Part shown: positions 1 through 5,502 of the stretch, in pieces
Layout: each line of letters starts with the position of its first letter
How positions within the stretch are numbered: the stretch's first letter is position 1
NCBI GenBank assembly: GCA_947175805.1
Contig: CAMWOF010000182.1
Location: 1 to 5,502 of the forward strand
Direction of reading: 5' to 3'
Length of the DNA: 5,502 nucleotides
Origin: an uncultured Clostridiaceae bacterium
GTDB taxonomy: Bacteria; Bacillota; Clostridia; Lachnospirales; Lachnospiraceae
Program-made: the position numbers and the translations under genes
Notes under the pieces: model-generated
Database searches by the model: none
What the model was told of the DNA's origin: nothing
What the model saw: the letters and a program-made list of their open reading frames with translations, nothing else

Positions 1-145
1 CTGTAAACCCCATCCGAAGCAAGACCAAATAAAGAACAATCAGGCTGCCCGTCTGGTTCTTAGGTAGGTCGCTTGAGCTGTCTGGTAACAGGCAGCCTAG
101 ATAGATGATTATTCTCGACATAACCCGGCTTATCGTCTGACTTCC
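1..145 (+). ncRNA. rnpB: RNase P RNA, class A, 3' portion (5' end outside window)
   Basis: This is the catalytic RNA subunit of ribonuclease P, which removes the 5' leader of pre-tRNAs. Only the 3' part is present; the gene begins left of the window. The sequence follows the E. coli (class A) 3' half segment by segment. GTAAACCCC and the GCAAGACCAAATA block (about 3-30) come first. A P16-like stem follows, pairing AAGAAC near 33 with GTTCTT near 56. The AGGTAGG loop of L15 holds the GGU at 63-65 that base-pairs with the tRNA 3' CCA. Next is GCTTGAG, then a P18 hairpin at 77-96 closed by a GTAA (GNRA-type) tetraloop at 85-88. CCTAGATAGATGA precedes the conserved region V block ACATAACCCGGCTTATCG (118-135), which contains the 3' strand of helix P4. 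The exact mature 3' end, near 145, is an estimate because the pairing 5' strand of P1 is not in the window. Confidence 0.95.
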
Positions 146-200
146 AAATAACAGCAGGGGCAGATCGGAAGATACCGGTCCGCCCCTGTTATTTGCTATT
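146..200 (+). terminator. Probable intrinsic terminator of rnpB
   Basis: A long hairpin starts at the estimated 3' end of the RNase P RNA. Positions 146-153 pair with 187-194, 157-161 pair with 182-186 after a 3-nt bulge, and 163-168 pair with 175-180 with one G-U pair. The loop is AAGATA (169-174). The 3' arm runs into the U-rich stretch TGTTATTTGCTATT. The U-rich part is itself paired to an A-rich left arm, as in many terminators, but it is not a clean run of T. Position and shape support termination; efficiency cannot be judged. Confidence 0.7.
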
Positions 201-230
201 AATCTGCGTGAAGACAAAGTGAGGACACAA

Positions 231-273
231 GATGGAAGCAGATGTCCATAGGACATCCGCTTCATGCGCCATC
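231..273 (-). terminator. Hairpin just after the 272-997 gene, possible weak terminator
   Basis: A strong palindrome lies immediately downstream of the stop codon of the - strand gene. Positions 235-239 pair with 259-263 and 241-247 pair with 251-257, with one A/C mismatch and a 3-nt ATA loop. An outer GATGG/CCATC pairing (231-235 with 269-273) can compete with the base of the stem. Read on the - strand, the flank after the hairpin is CATCTTGTGTCC, not a T run, so classical Rho-independent termination is doubtful. It could instead protect the mRNA 3' end or work with the rnpB hairpin as a two-sided barrier between convergent units. Confidence 0.45.
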
Positions 274-997
274 ACGCCATCAACCGCCCTACACGGGTTA
301 CCAGCCTTTGGCTCTCACTCCAAAATATACAATAATCCACCAATGTAATAGACAAGCCTGGGTGATCCTCCATAATTCTTTCTCTGCTGCTGGTAACCTT
401 ACACGACTGCAGCAGCGAGTGAATCTGCAGCAGAATATCCCGTCTTGAATCCTCGTCCAAAATTGAAAATATCCTTTTTGATTTTGCAGGCAGGGCGGCA
501 GTCACCTCAGCAACATAATCGTCAACATAAAAAACCCCTTGATACCCGGATATCAGTTCAAACACCTCATACTTCTCATCATTCGGAATACCTGCATGCC
601 TGGCAACAGACATACGGCAGGCAACAGCATCGTCATATTTTCCGTAGCCAAAATCCAAAAAACCAAAATCATGGATACACTCCAGCATATTCTGAATATG
701 CTGCCGCATCTGATACTGTGACAGCCGTTTCTGCACCTCATGGAAGGAAAACCCCTTTAACTCCTCCGGCACATCATATATAAGGGAATATACAGAATAA
801 ATCGTAATCGGAAGAATAAACTCATGCAGCCAGTCCTGGTTCGGCTCAAGCATAAAAAGACCTTTCAGCTTCACGCCCAGGCTCTTATAGTCAGATTCGC
901 TGAGATGATAATCGCTGATACAACGCTTGTTTCCCGCTTCTGTTTCAAAATATTCCTGCATCTGTTGTAAATCAAATTTTTGTCCTGCATGTGTCAT
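272..997 (-). CDS. Hypothetical protein, 241 aa, family not recognised
   Basis: I do not recognise this protein and assign no function. It is a complete reading frame from ATG (995-997) to TGA (272-274). The start is supported by AGGGGG at 1005-1010, 7 nt upstream, and by a consensus-like promoter further up. The product looks soluble and cytoplasmic. There is no signal peptide, and the one hydrophobic patch (about residues 60-73, FILPITIYSVYSLI) is short and interrupted. It is rich in Tyr, Phe and acidic residues, has cysteines at 26, 107, 127, 199 and 223 without CxxC spacing, and a predicted helical C-terminal part (about 170-210) with LDEDSRRDILLQIHSLL. No Walker, helix-turn-helix, methyltransferase or nuclease motif is apparent. 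It stands alone between rnpB and the dnaG-rpoD operon, with its own promoter and a hairpin at each boundary, so it appears to be a single-gene unit. Confidence 0.85.
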   Translation of the reverse strand: MTHAGQKFDLQQMQEYFETEAGNKRCISDYHLSESDYKSLGVKLKGLFMLEPNQDWLHEFILPITIYSVYSLIYDVPEELKGFSFHEVQKRLSQYQMRQHIQNMLECIHDFGFLDFGYGKYDDAVACRMSVARHAGIPNDEKYEVFELISGYQGVFYVDDYVAEVTAALPAKSKRIFSILDEDSRRDILLQIHSLLQSCKVTSSRERIMEDHPGLSITLVDYCIFWSESQRLVTRVGRLMA

Positions 998-1020
998 AAA
1001 ACCGCCCCCTTATCCATCAT
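994..1020 (-). other. Possible 8-codon leader ORF overlapping the start of the 272-997 gene
   Basis: On the - strand an ATG at 1018-1020, directly followed by a second ATG, opens a frame encoding MMDKGAVL. It ends at a TGA that overlaps the downstream start as ATGA. It has its own plausible ribosome binding site, GAAAGGGA (1028-1035), 7 nt upstream. This arrangement is what translational coupling would look like, but eight codons can arise by chance and no conservation can be tested here. Confidence 0.2.
1005..1010 (-). promoter_or_regulatory. Ribosome binding site of the 272-997 gene
   Basis: AGGGGG on the - strand, 7 nt before the ATG at 997, fixes the start of the 241-aa protein. The site lies inside the possible leader ORF at 994-1020, so ribosomes translating that leader would pass over it. 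Confidence 0.75.
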
Positions 1021-1055
1021 AATAAAGTCCCTTTCTAATACAAATTTATAAATCT

Positions 1056-1084
1056 ATTATAAACCATATTCTTCCTTTTTGCAA
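1056..1084 (-). promoter_or_regulatory. Sigma-A-type promoter for the 272-997 gene
   Basis: On the - strand, TTGCAA (1079-1084) and a perfect TATAAT (1056-1061) are separated by exactly 17 nt, the optimal spacing for the housekeeping sigma factor. A second, better -35 match (TTGACT, starting 5 nt further upstream) is too far away at 22 nt. Transcription would start near 1048-1050, giving a 5' leader of about 50 nt before the ATG at 997. The promoter sits just beyond the operon terminator, so the gene is likely transcribed separately from the operon. Confidence 0.7.
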
Positions 1085-1089
1085 GTCAA

Positions 1090-1133
1090 TAATAACAAAA
1101 AACGATTTATTTTTCATCAAATAAATCGTTTTT
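1090..1133 (-). terminator. Intrinsic terminator of the dnaG-rpoD-trmK-kinase operon
   Basis: A perfect 15-bp inverted repeat (1098-1112 with 1119-1133) has a 6-nt loop, TTCATC on the + strand. On the - strand the stem is followed by TTTTTTGTTATTATT, a good U tract. The stem is AT-rich with only two G-C pairs, and the A/T tails at its ends make it nearly symmetric, so it could also act weakly on the + strand. It lies about 104 nt after the kinase stop codon. The AT-rich stretch between them (1134-1236) holds no gene and only a very weak palindrome near 1204-1213. Confidence 0.75.
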
Positions 1134-1236
1134 GTGTAAATTGTTTGAATTATATAATCAATTCAGATACAACAAATATATTGATACTTCACAAAAAAAC
1201 TTAGCAATATTGCATAATTTTTCTCAAAGCACACTC

Positions 1237-2898
1237 CTACACACGGAAACAGCTCCCGCCAATAAACTCCCTTAAAATAGAATTGTTCGGAATATTCTCA
1301 CTGCTGACTCCCAGGAAATAATCCAGGAATTTGAGTAAACGCTTCGCCTCCTGATACTCCGGCACATCCTTTGGAATCGCAAATAAAAGCGGCTCTGCAT
1401 ACTGTTTCAAAACACTGAGTTCATAAATCAACGCAGAATTAAACATTGCATCTGCATTTTCCTGATAGGGAAAGATATTATTTTCCTCTCCCCTTCTGAC
1501 GGATTTCCACATGGCTATCGTCATCTGGGCGGAATTTCCTCTGGTTCTCGCATCACGAATCATCCTGCGAATCAACCTGCCATCAGTTGTGGCAATCCGG
1601 TTATGCTCGTCAACATTGAGCTGCGTCAGTGCACTTATGTAAATTCTGAAAATGTTATCCTGGGGCAGACTCGACGCCAGCGCCGGATTCAGCCCGTGAA
1701 TTCCCTCAATGACCAGGACGTCTCCTGCGCCTATCTGTAAGCTCTCCCCCCGATACTCCCGCTGTCCAATCTGGAAATTGAAGGTGGGCATTTTTACCTC
1801 CCTGCCCGACAGCAGCTTCAGTATATCCTCATTAAACTGCCTGACGTCCAGGGCTCCCAGACATTCAAAGTCATATTTTCCCTCTGCATCCCGGGGGGTG
1901 TGTTCCCTATCTACAAAATAATTATCCATGGCAATGGGATGAGGGTGCAGTCCCTGGGCACGGAGCTGGATACTCAGTCTGTGGGAAAAGCTGGTTTTCC
2001 CCGAGGAGCTTGGCCCCGCAATCAACACAATCTGCTTCTCCTCTTTTGTAATCCGTTCTGCAATATCCGCAATGCTCTTTTCCTGCAATGCCTCCTGCAC
2101 CAGCATCAAATCATTGATTCCCCCCTCGGCAATCACATCATTTAATGCACCTACCGTATCCACATCAAGCTTTTTACTCCAATCATCCGCCTGCTTTAAC
2201 ACATGAAACAGCTTCCGCTGGGGCTGAAATTCCGGCACCTCCTCCGGAGCATTAACAGTAGGCATCTGCAGTACAAAGCCCTCTCCGTACAAATACAGTT
2301 CAAAATGCTTTATGTACCCGGCAGATGGCACCATGTATCCATAAAAATAATCCTCATAATCGCCAATACTGTAAATATTTGCCTGGGACACCCGGCGGTA
2401 TTTAAACAACCGCTCTTTATCCGCCATGCCCTGCTGCTTAAAATGTGCAATTACCTGGTCTGTATTTAATGTCTGCTTGCAAATCTGTGTATCCTCTTCC
2501 ACCATCTCACGCATTTTCGTCTGAACCTCGTTTAAGAGCACACTATCCAATTCCCGCTTACAATCTGTAATCTCGCAGTAATAGCCCTTGCTGACGGAGT
2601 ACATCACCCTCACCGTACCGTAATTACCCCGACCAAGCACTTCATCAAATGCCCGAAGCATAATCAGCGTGGCGCTCCGCTTATAGGTCTGGCTGCCAAT
2701 CCGCTCCGCCGTAGTAACAAATCGAAGCTCTGCATCCTGCTCCACACACCGTCTAAGCTCACAGAGCCTGTTATTCACATATGCCAGCACAATATCCGCC
2801 GGCTCCCTGTCCGCATATCTGCCTGCCAGCTCTAACAGGCTGATGCCGGAAGGCACCTTTACTGCTTCCCCATAGATTGTCAATGTTATCTCGCCCAT
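1237..2898 (-). CDS. TGS-domain nucleoside kinase (uridine kinase / PRK fold), 553 aa
   Basis: This is a P-loop kinase of the uridine kinase/phosphoribulokinase family fused to a threonyl-tRNA-synthetase-like N-terminus. It probably phosphorylates a nucleoside such as uridine or cytidine with ATP or GTP; the substrate is inferred from the fold. Numbering is from the ATG at 2898. A TGS domain spans about 1-62 (MGEITLTIYGEAVKVPSGIS), a SAD-like domain about 63-215, and the kinase about 285-553. The kinase has Walker A GPSSSGKTS at 295-303, MDNYF at 324-328 (the conserved DxFY/DNYF substrate region), a Walker B-like VLVIEGIHGLN at 394-404 and the LID-type RRMIRDARTRG at 444-454. In the SAD-like part the four synthetase editing residues (H, H, C, H) appear as R74, L78, F185 and M189, so tRNA editing is not expected. 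An in-frame ATG at 2955 would add 19 residues but has no Shine-Dalgarno site and lies in a palindrome; the 2898 start has GGGAGG 7 nt upstream. It is the last gene of the operon. Confidence 0.9.
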   Translation of the reverse strand: MGEITLTIYGEAVKVPSGISLLELAGRYADREPADIVLAYVNNRLCELRRCVEQDAELRFVTTAERIGSQTYKRSATLIMLRAFDEVLGRGNYGTVRVMYSVSKGYYCEITDCKRELDSVLLNEVQTKMREMVEEDTQICKQTLNTDQVIAHFKQQGMADKERLFKYRRVSQANIYSIGDYEDYFYGYMVPSAGYIKHFELYLYGEGFVLQMPTVNAPEEVPEFQPQRKLFHVLKQADDWSKKLDVDTVGALNDVIAEGGINDLMLVQEALQEKSIADIAERITKEEKQIVLIAGPSSSGKTSFSHRLSIQLRAQGLHPHPIAMDNYFVDREHTPRDAEGKYDFECLGALDVRQFNEDILKLLSGREVKMPTFNFQIGQREYRGESLQIGAGDVLVIEGIHGLNPALASSLPQDNIFRIYISALTQLNVDEHNRIATTDGRLIRRMIRDARTRGNSAQMTIAMWKSVRRGEENNIFPYQENADAMFNSALIYELSVLKQYAEPLLFAIPKDVPEYQEAKRLLKFLDYFLGVSSENIPNNSILREFIGGSCFRV

Positions 2899-2905
2899 GT
2901 CAAAA

Positions 2906-2911
2906 CCTCCC
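2906..2911 (-). promoter_or_regulatory. Ribosome binding site deciding the kinase start
   Basis: GGGAGG on the - strand, 7 nt before the ATG at 2896-2898, is a near-perfect Shine-Dalgarno sequence. It favours the protein beginning MGEITLTIYG, which coincides with the start of the TGS fold, over the longer frame beginning at 2955. Confidence 0.85.
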
Positions 2912-2943
2912 ACAAATTTTCTGTATTCTATACCCCGCCAATA

Positions 2944-2982
2944 GGCACCGACCATTGCGTAGCAATTTCTGATGTCGGTGCC
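2944..2982 (-). repeat. Nested palindrome in the trmK-kinase spacer
   Basis: A perfect 9-bp inverted repeat (GGCACCGAC at 2944-2952, GTCGGTGCC at 2974-2982) encloses a smaller 5-bp hairpin (ATTGC at 2954-2958, GCAAT at 2962-2966, loop GTA). In the - strand mRNA this would form a stable stem-loop ending about 45 nt before the kinase start. No T run follows, so it is not a classical terminator. It is GC-rich compared with the flanks and could be a dispersed intergenic repeat or an mRNA-processing or stabilising element. Confidence 0.7.
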
Positions 2983-2987
2983 GTCTG

Positions 2988-3012
2988 GTCAGGCTCACTT
3001 TCTGAGCCTGAC
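2988..3012 (-). repeat. Perfect 10-bp palindrome in the trmK-kinase spacer
   Basis: GTCAGGCTCA (2988-2997) and TGAGCCTGAC (3003-3012) are exact reverse complements around a 5-nt loop, giving a very stable hairpin. It sits 5 nt from the neighbouring 2944-2982 palindrome and 36 nt after the trmK stop codon. On neither strand is it followed by a U tract. Together the two hairpins fill nearly half of the 150-nt spacer. Confidence 0.75.
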
Positions 3013-3048
3013 ATTTCCTTTATCCATGATATGGCAAGCCCGGTTCAT

Positions 3049-3774
3049 TCATGCCTCCCACATTCGCATGCTTCTCCTCGCCGCTTCATTCCATGCCTGC
3101 TGCTGTTCGATTTCCCGAAGGCGCGCCCTTGCTCTTTCACTGTCCCCGCATATAAGCTTTTCCTTTGTCTGTTCCAGAACAGACGACTCCCTTTTCAAAT
3201 ACGCATATAAGCTCTGGTTTTGCTCTGCCAGCAGCAAACCGCCGTAGCGGTACTCTATATCCGACCATTCCTGTACCGTGCAGCAACCGCTCCCAGACTC
3301 GCAGCGCATAATGAAATAAGGTTTTTCTTTATCCCACAGCATAGCTTCCGCCGTAATCTGAAACCCGCACCGGTGTACAAATCTGCGCACACCCTCTATC
3401 TCTGACTGGGGCTGGAGCACCATACAGGAAATACCGCCAAGCAACTCCGGCTTCCGTCCTAAAATTTCCTGCATGAGCAGTCCGCCCATGCCTGCCAGCA
3501 CCAGGGTATCCACCTCTCCGTCCGAGAGTGCATCCATGCCGTCTGACAGCCTGAGTTCTATTTTGTCTGACAGTCCTGCTCTATGTACATTTGCCTGGGC
3601 AATATTGAGTGGTCCCTGCCTTACATCCATGGCGATTATCCTTTTACAGTCCCGATGCCTGCAAAGATATATGGATATATAGGCGTGGTCGCAGCCAATA
3701 TCAGCCACCCTGGCCCCTTCAGGAACCATGGCAGCAACCTGAAGCATACGGGGCGTCATTTTTATTTCACCCAT
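3049..3774 (-). CDS. trmK: tRNA (adenine-22-N1)-methyltransferase TrmK, 241 aa
   Basis: This SAM-dependent class I methyltransferase makes m1A at position 22 in the D-loop region of bacterial tRNAs (family knowledge from B. subtilis TrmK/YqfN). The N-terminal Rossmann-like domain has motif I VADIGCDHAYISIYL at about 23-37. An acidic residue ends strand 2 in IIAMDVRQGPL (46-56), followed by LSDGMDAL (76-83). The TrmK signature LAGMGGLLM lies at 93-101, and VLQPQSEIEGVRRF at 119-132 corresponds to the usual LQP motif. The C-terminal part (about 165-241) is helical and charged, like the coiled-coil domain of the family. The length matches the usual size of about 235 aa. The start is only 3 nt after the rpoD stop, with GGAG inside the end of rpoD 6 nt upstream, so the two genes are cotranscribed and probably translationally coupled. 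The usual next gene in many Firmicutes, a Nif3-like protein, is not present. Confidence 0.93.
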   Translation of the reverse strand: MGEIKMTPRMLQVAAMVPEGARVADIGCDHAYISIYLCRHRDCKRIIAMDVRQGPLNIAQANVHRAGLSDKIELRLSDGMDALSDGEVDTLVLAGMGGLLMQEILGRKPELLGGISCMVLQPQSEIEGVRRFVHRCGFQITAEAMLWDKEKPYFIMRCESGSGCCTVQEWSDIEYRYGGLLLAEQNQSLYAYLKRESSVLEQTKEKLICGDSERARARLREIEQQQAWNEAARRSMRMWEA

Positions 3775-3777
3775 ATA

Positions 3778-4944
3778 TCACTCCAGATATTCTTTTAGTT
3801 TGCGGCTGCGGCTTGGATGCCGGAGCTTTCTGAGCGCCTTTGCCTCGATTTGCCGAATACGCTCCCTTGTTACATTAAACTCCCTGCCGACCTCCTCCAA
3901 AGTCCGCGCCCTGCCGTCCATCAACCCGAACCGCAGCCGAAGCACCTTCTGCTCCCGCTCCGTCAGCGTATCCAAAACCTCCTCCAACTGCTCATGCAGC
4001 ATGGTAAAGGCTGCCGCATCGGCCGGCACCGGCACATTATCATCCTGGATAAAGTCGCCTAAATGACTGTCCTCCTCCTCGCCAATAGGCGTCTCTAAAG
4101 ACACCGGCTCCTGGGAAATCTTTAAAATCTCCCGCACCCGGTCCACGGAGATATCCATCTCCTTTGCAATCTCCTCCGGCAGCGGCTCCCTGCCCAGCTC
4201 CTGCAAAAGCTGTCTGGACACCCGAATCAACTTATTGATGGTCTCTACCATGTGTACCGGAATCCGGATGGTTCTGGCCTGGTCGGCAATCGCTCTGGTA
4301 ATCGCCTGCCGAATCCACCAGGTCGCATAAGTAGAAAACTTATAGCCTTTTCTGTAATCGAACTTCTCCACTGCCTTGATGAGTCCCAGATTTCCCTCCT
4401 GAATCAAGTCCAGAAACAGCATACCGCGCCCCACATAGCGTTTTGCAATGCTGACCACCAGACGGAGATTGGCCTCCGCCAGCTTCTTTTTGGCCTCTTC
4501 ATCGCCCTCTTCCATGCGCTTTGCCAGTTCAATCTCCTCCTCTGCGGTAAGAAGCGGCACCTTGCCGATTTCCTTTAAATACATCCGCACAGGATCCTCA
4601 ATGCTGACACCGTCAGGAACCGAAAGGTCAATTTCAATTTCCTCCTCCGCATCCGCATCAAAAGGCAAATCATCCGGTTCTTCGTCCTCATCCTCAGGAA
4701 TGGTCAAGATATCCACGCCCTTCTCCTCAAAAAACTGGAAAATATGCTCCATGCGCTCTCTTGTCAGCTCAATTCCCTTCACGTTCATGAAATAGTCAAC
4801 AAATTCCCGGTCCTCTATTACATTTTTTTTCTTTCTGGCAATCTCTAACAGCTCCTGGAGCTTCTCTTCAATCAAAGTCTCCTGCTCTTCTGCCGTCAAA
4901 GTCTTTACCTCTTCATTTGTTTTTTCTGTTTTCTTTGCAGTCAT
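3778..4944 (-). CDS. rpoD: RNA polymerase primary sigma factor RpoD (SigA), 388 aa
   Basis: This is the housekeeping sigma factor, which directs RNA polymerase to -35/-10 promoters. Residue numbers count from the ATG at 4944. Region 1.1 spans about 20-80, followed by an acidic linker (84-107, EDEDEEPDD and EEEIEIDL). Region 1.2 contains DPVRMYLKEIGKVPLL (117-132). Region 2 includes NLRLVVSIAKRY, the core-binding LDLIQEGNLGLIKAVEKFD (178-196) and the -10-melting YKFSTYATWWIRQAITRAI (201-219). Region 3 runs from about 237 to 310. Region 4 has EREQKVLRLRFGL and the -35 recognition helix VTRERIRQIEAKALRKLRHP (358-377). All regions are intact, and the size is typical of Gram-positive SigA, which lacks the large non-conserved insert of E. 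coli sigma-70. A start 3 codons earlier (4953) is possible but has its purine-rich site directly abutting it. It lies between dnaG (66-nt gap) and trmK (3-nt gap), the classic macromolecular-synthesis arrangement. Confidence 0.97.
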   Translation of the reverse strand: MTAKKTEKTNEEVKTLTAEEQETLIEEKLQELLEIARKKKNVIEDREFVDYFMNVKGIELTRERMEHIFQFFEEKGVDILTIPEDEDEEPDDLPFDADAEEEIEIDLSVPDGVSIEDPVRMYLKEIGKVPLLTAEEEIELAKRMEEGDEEAKKKLAEANLRLVVSIAKRYVGRGMLFLDLIQEGNLGLIKAVEKFDYRKGYKFSTYATWWIRQAITRAIADQARTIRIPVHMVETINKLIRVSRQLLQELGREPLPEEIAKEMDISVDRVREILKISQEPVSLETPIGEEEDSHLGDFIQDDNVPVPADAAAFTMLHEQLEEVLDTLTEREQKVLRLRFGLMDGRARTLEEVGREFNVTRERIRQIEAKALRKLRHPSRSRKLKEYLE

Positions 4945-4953
4945 CCTCTTCAT

Positions 4954-4959
4954 CCTTCC
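4954..4959 (-). promoter_or_regulatory. Ribosome binding site of rpoD
   Basis: GGAAGG on the - strand lies 9 nt before the ATG at 4944 and directly touches the alternative ATG at 4953. This spacing argues for the downstream start (protein beginning MTAKKTEK). The difference is only three residues. Confidence 0.6.
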
Positions 4960-5010
4960 ATAATTAAATCTATTGTTTCCATATATTTTGTACCTTATTC
5001 AAATATCGTT

Positions 5011-5502
5011 TTATGCCTCCGGCATCGTCCATCTCATAACCGCATTTTTTTCCCTTGATAACGACTGCCAGTGCGCCATATCCGTGGAAGCTTCCAACTC
5101 ATGTTCAATGGAATCTAACTTCACCTTTTTCACCAGCTCCGTGAGCATCTGTTGTTCATTTTCCTTTTCCACGGCGGTTTTCAATGTAGTCTGGCAAATG
5201 TCCGCAGCCTGCTTTTGTATCTCCAAATCCGTAAACTGATTGAGAATCGTAGCTGGCATCACCGTTTTCTTTTCCGCATACTGGGCGTAAACCGCCTCTG
5301 CTACCTCCGAATACACCGGCTCATAAAAATCACTGCGCCCGATGATGCCCTCAAGCCTGCCAATCAACTCCGGCTGATTCACAAGATATGTAAGCAACAG
5401 CTTCTGCGGCATCTGTTTTTGCGTCTCCTGCTCCGGCGGCCGGTTTGTCCTGCGCACTGCCGGAGAAACAGCCTCTTCCCCCGTCACCATCCGATAGCCG
5501 AT
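5011..5502 (-). CDS. dnaG: DNA primase DnaG, C-terminal part (5' end outside window)
   Basis: The frame is open to the right edge of the window and ends with TAA at 5011-5013, so 163 C-terminal residues of primase are visible. DnaG makes the RNA primers for DNA replication. This part corresponds to the helicase-binding domain that docks on DnaB/DnaC-type replicative helicase. The visible residues start with a polar linker rich in Pro, Gln and Glu (about 10-33), then LLLTYLVNQPELIGRLEGII (36-55), SDFYEPVYSEVAEAVY (57-72), and a long helical, charged stretch (about 90-155) including ENEQQMLTELVKKVKLDSIE, as in the DnaG C-terminus. The zinc-finger and TOPRIM catalytic domains are outside the window. 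Identification rests on this domain plus position directly upstream of rpoD. The 66-nt gap to rpoD holds no convincing promoter or terminator. Confidence 0.9.
   Translation of the reverse strand: MGYRMVTGEEAVSPAVRRTNRPPEQETQKQMPQKLLLTYLVNQPELIGRLEGIIGRSDFYEPVYSEVAEAVYAQYAEKKTVMPATILNQFTDLEIQKQAADICQTTLKTAVEKENEQQMLTELVKKVKLDSIEHELEASTDMAHWQSLSREKNAVMRWTMPEA

Noticed and set aside
242..783. Open frames on the + strand opposite the 272-997 gene
   Set aside because: They are antisense to a gene with a promoter and ribosome binding site, they overlap each other, have low-complexity His/Gln/Pro-rich products, and lack good ribosome binding sites.
1130..1158. A promoter on the + strand using TATAAT at 1153-1158
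   Set aside because: The -35 position reads TTTTGT, there is no + strand gene downstream, and TATAAT-like words are expected by chance in this AT-rich spacer.
1193..1218. A terminator right after the kinase, from the GCAATATTGC palindrome followed by a T7 run on the - strand
   Set aside because: The palindrome needs a loop and leaves only about 3 bp plus a bulged 3-bp extension, too weak. The 15-bp hairpin at 1098-1133 is a far better candidate.
2899..2955. A 19-residue N-terminal extension of the kinase starting at the ATG at 2955 (MVGAYWRGIEYRKF...)
   Set aside because: That ATG lies inside the palindrome and has no Shine-Dalgarno site. The ATG at 2898 has GGGAGG at 7-nt spacing and begins exactly at the TGS fold.
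2944..3012. The paired hairpins as an intrinsic terminator or riboswitch
   Set aside because: Neither strand has a U tract after the stems, and I could not match the region to a known riboswitch core. It also sits inside an apparent operon.
3800..4795. Several + strand open frames of 80-115 codons opposite rpoD
   Set aside because: rpoD is unambiguous on the other strand. These Ser- and Leu-rich frames are its complements.
4945..5010. An internal promoter for rpoD in the dnaG-rpoD gap
   Set aside because: TTGAAT is present, but no acceptable -10 hexamer lies 16-18 nt downstream. A promoter within dnaG outside this gap cannot be excluded.

Overview
The window looks like a chromosomal core region of a low-to-mid GC Gram-positive anaerobe of the Clostridia, most likely a Lachnospiraceae-type organism. 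The reasons are the primase / housekeeping sigma factor / TrmK gene order, purine-rich Shine-Dalgarno sites, a class A RNase P RNA, and a TGS-domain nucleoside kinase of a kind typical of clostridia. The genus assignment is inference.

Layout from left to right: positions 1-145 hold the 3' part of the RNase P RNA gene (rnpB) on the + strand, followed by a long hairpin with a U-rich 3' flank (146-200) that probably ends it. Everything after that is on the - strand. An unrecognised 241-residue protein gene (272-997) runs convergently towards rnpB. It has its own sigma-A-type promoter (1056-1084), a good ribosome binding site, and a possible 8-codon leader ORF overlapping its start. A 15-bp AT-rich terminator hairpin (1098-1133) separates it from the operon to the right.

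That operon reads leftwards: dnaG (primase, 3' end only, 5011-5502), rpoD (housekeeping sigma factor, 3778-4944), trmK (tRNA m1A22 methyltransferase, 3049-3774) and a TGS/SAD-like/uridine-kinase-fold nucleoside kinase (1237-2898). dnaG and rpoD form the classic macromolecular-synthesis pair: replication priming and transcription initiation. trmK follows rpoD by 3 nt and is evidently cotranscribed. The kinase lies 150 nt further on, beyond two strong palindromes (2944-2982 and 2988-3012).

No mobile genes, CRISPR arrays, phage genes or defence genes are visible. I do not see a clearly new biological system. The items most worth a second look are the double palindrome inside the operon, the kinase's SAD-like domain with all four editing residues replaced, the unrecognised gene next to rnpB, and its possible translationally coupled leader ORF.
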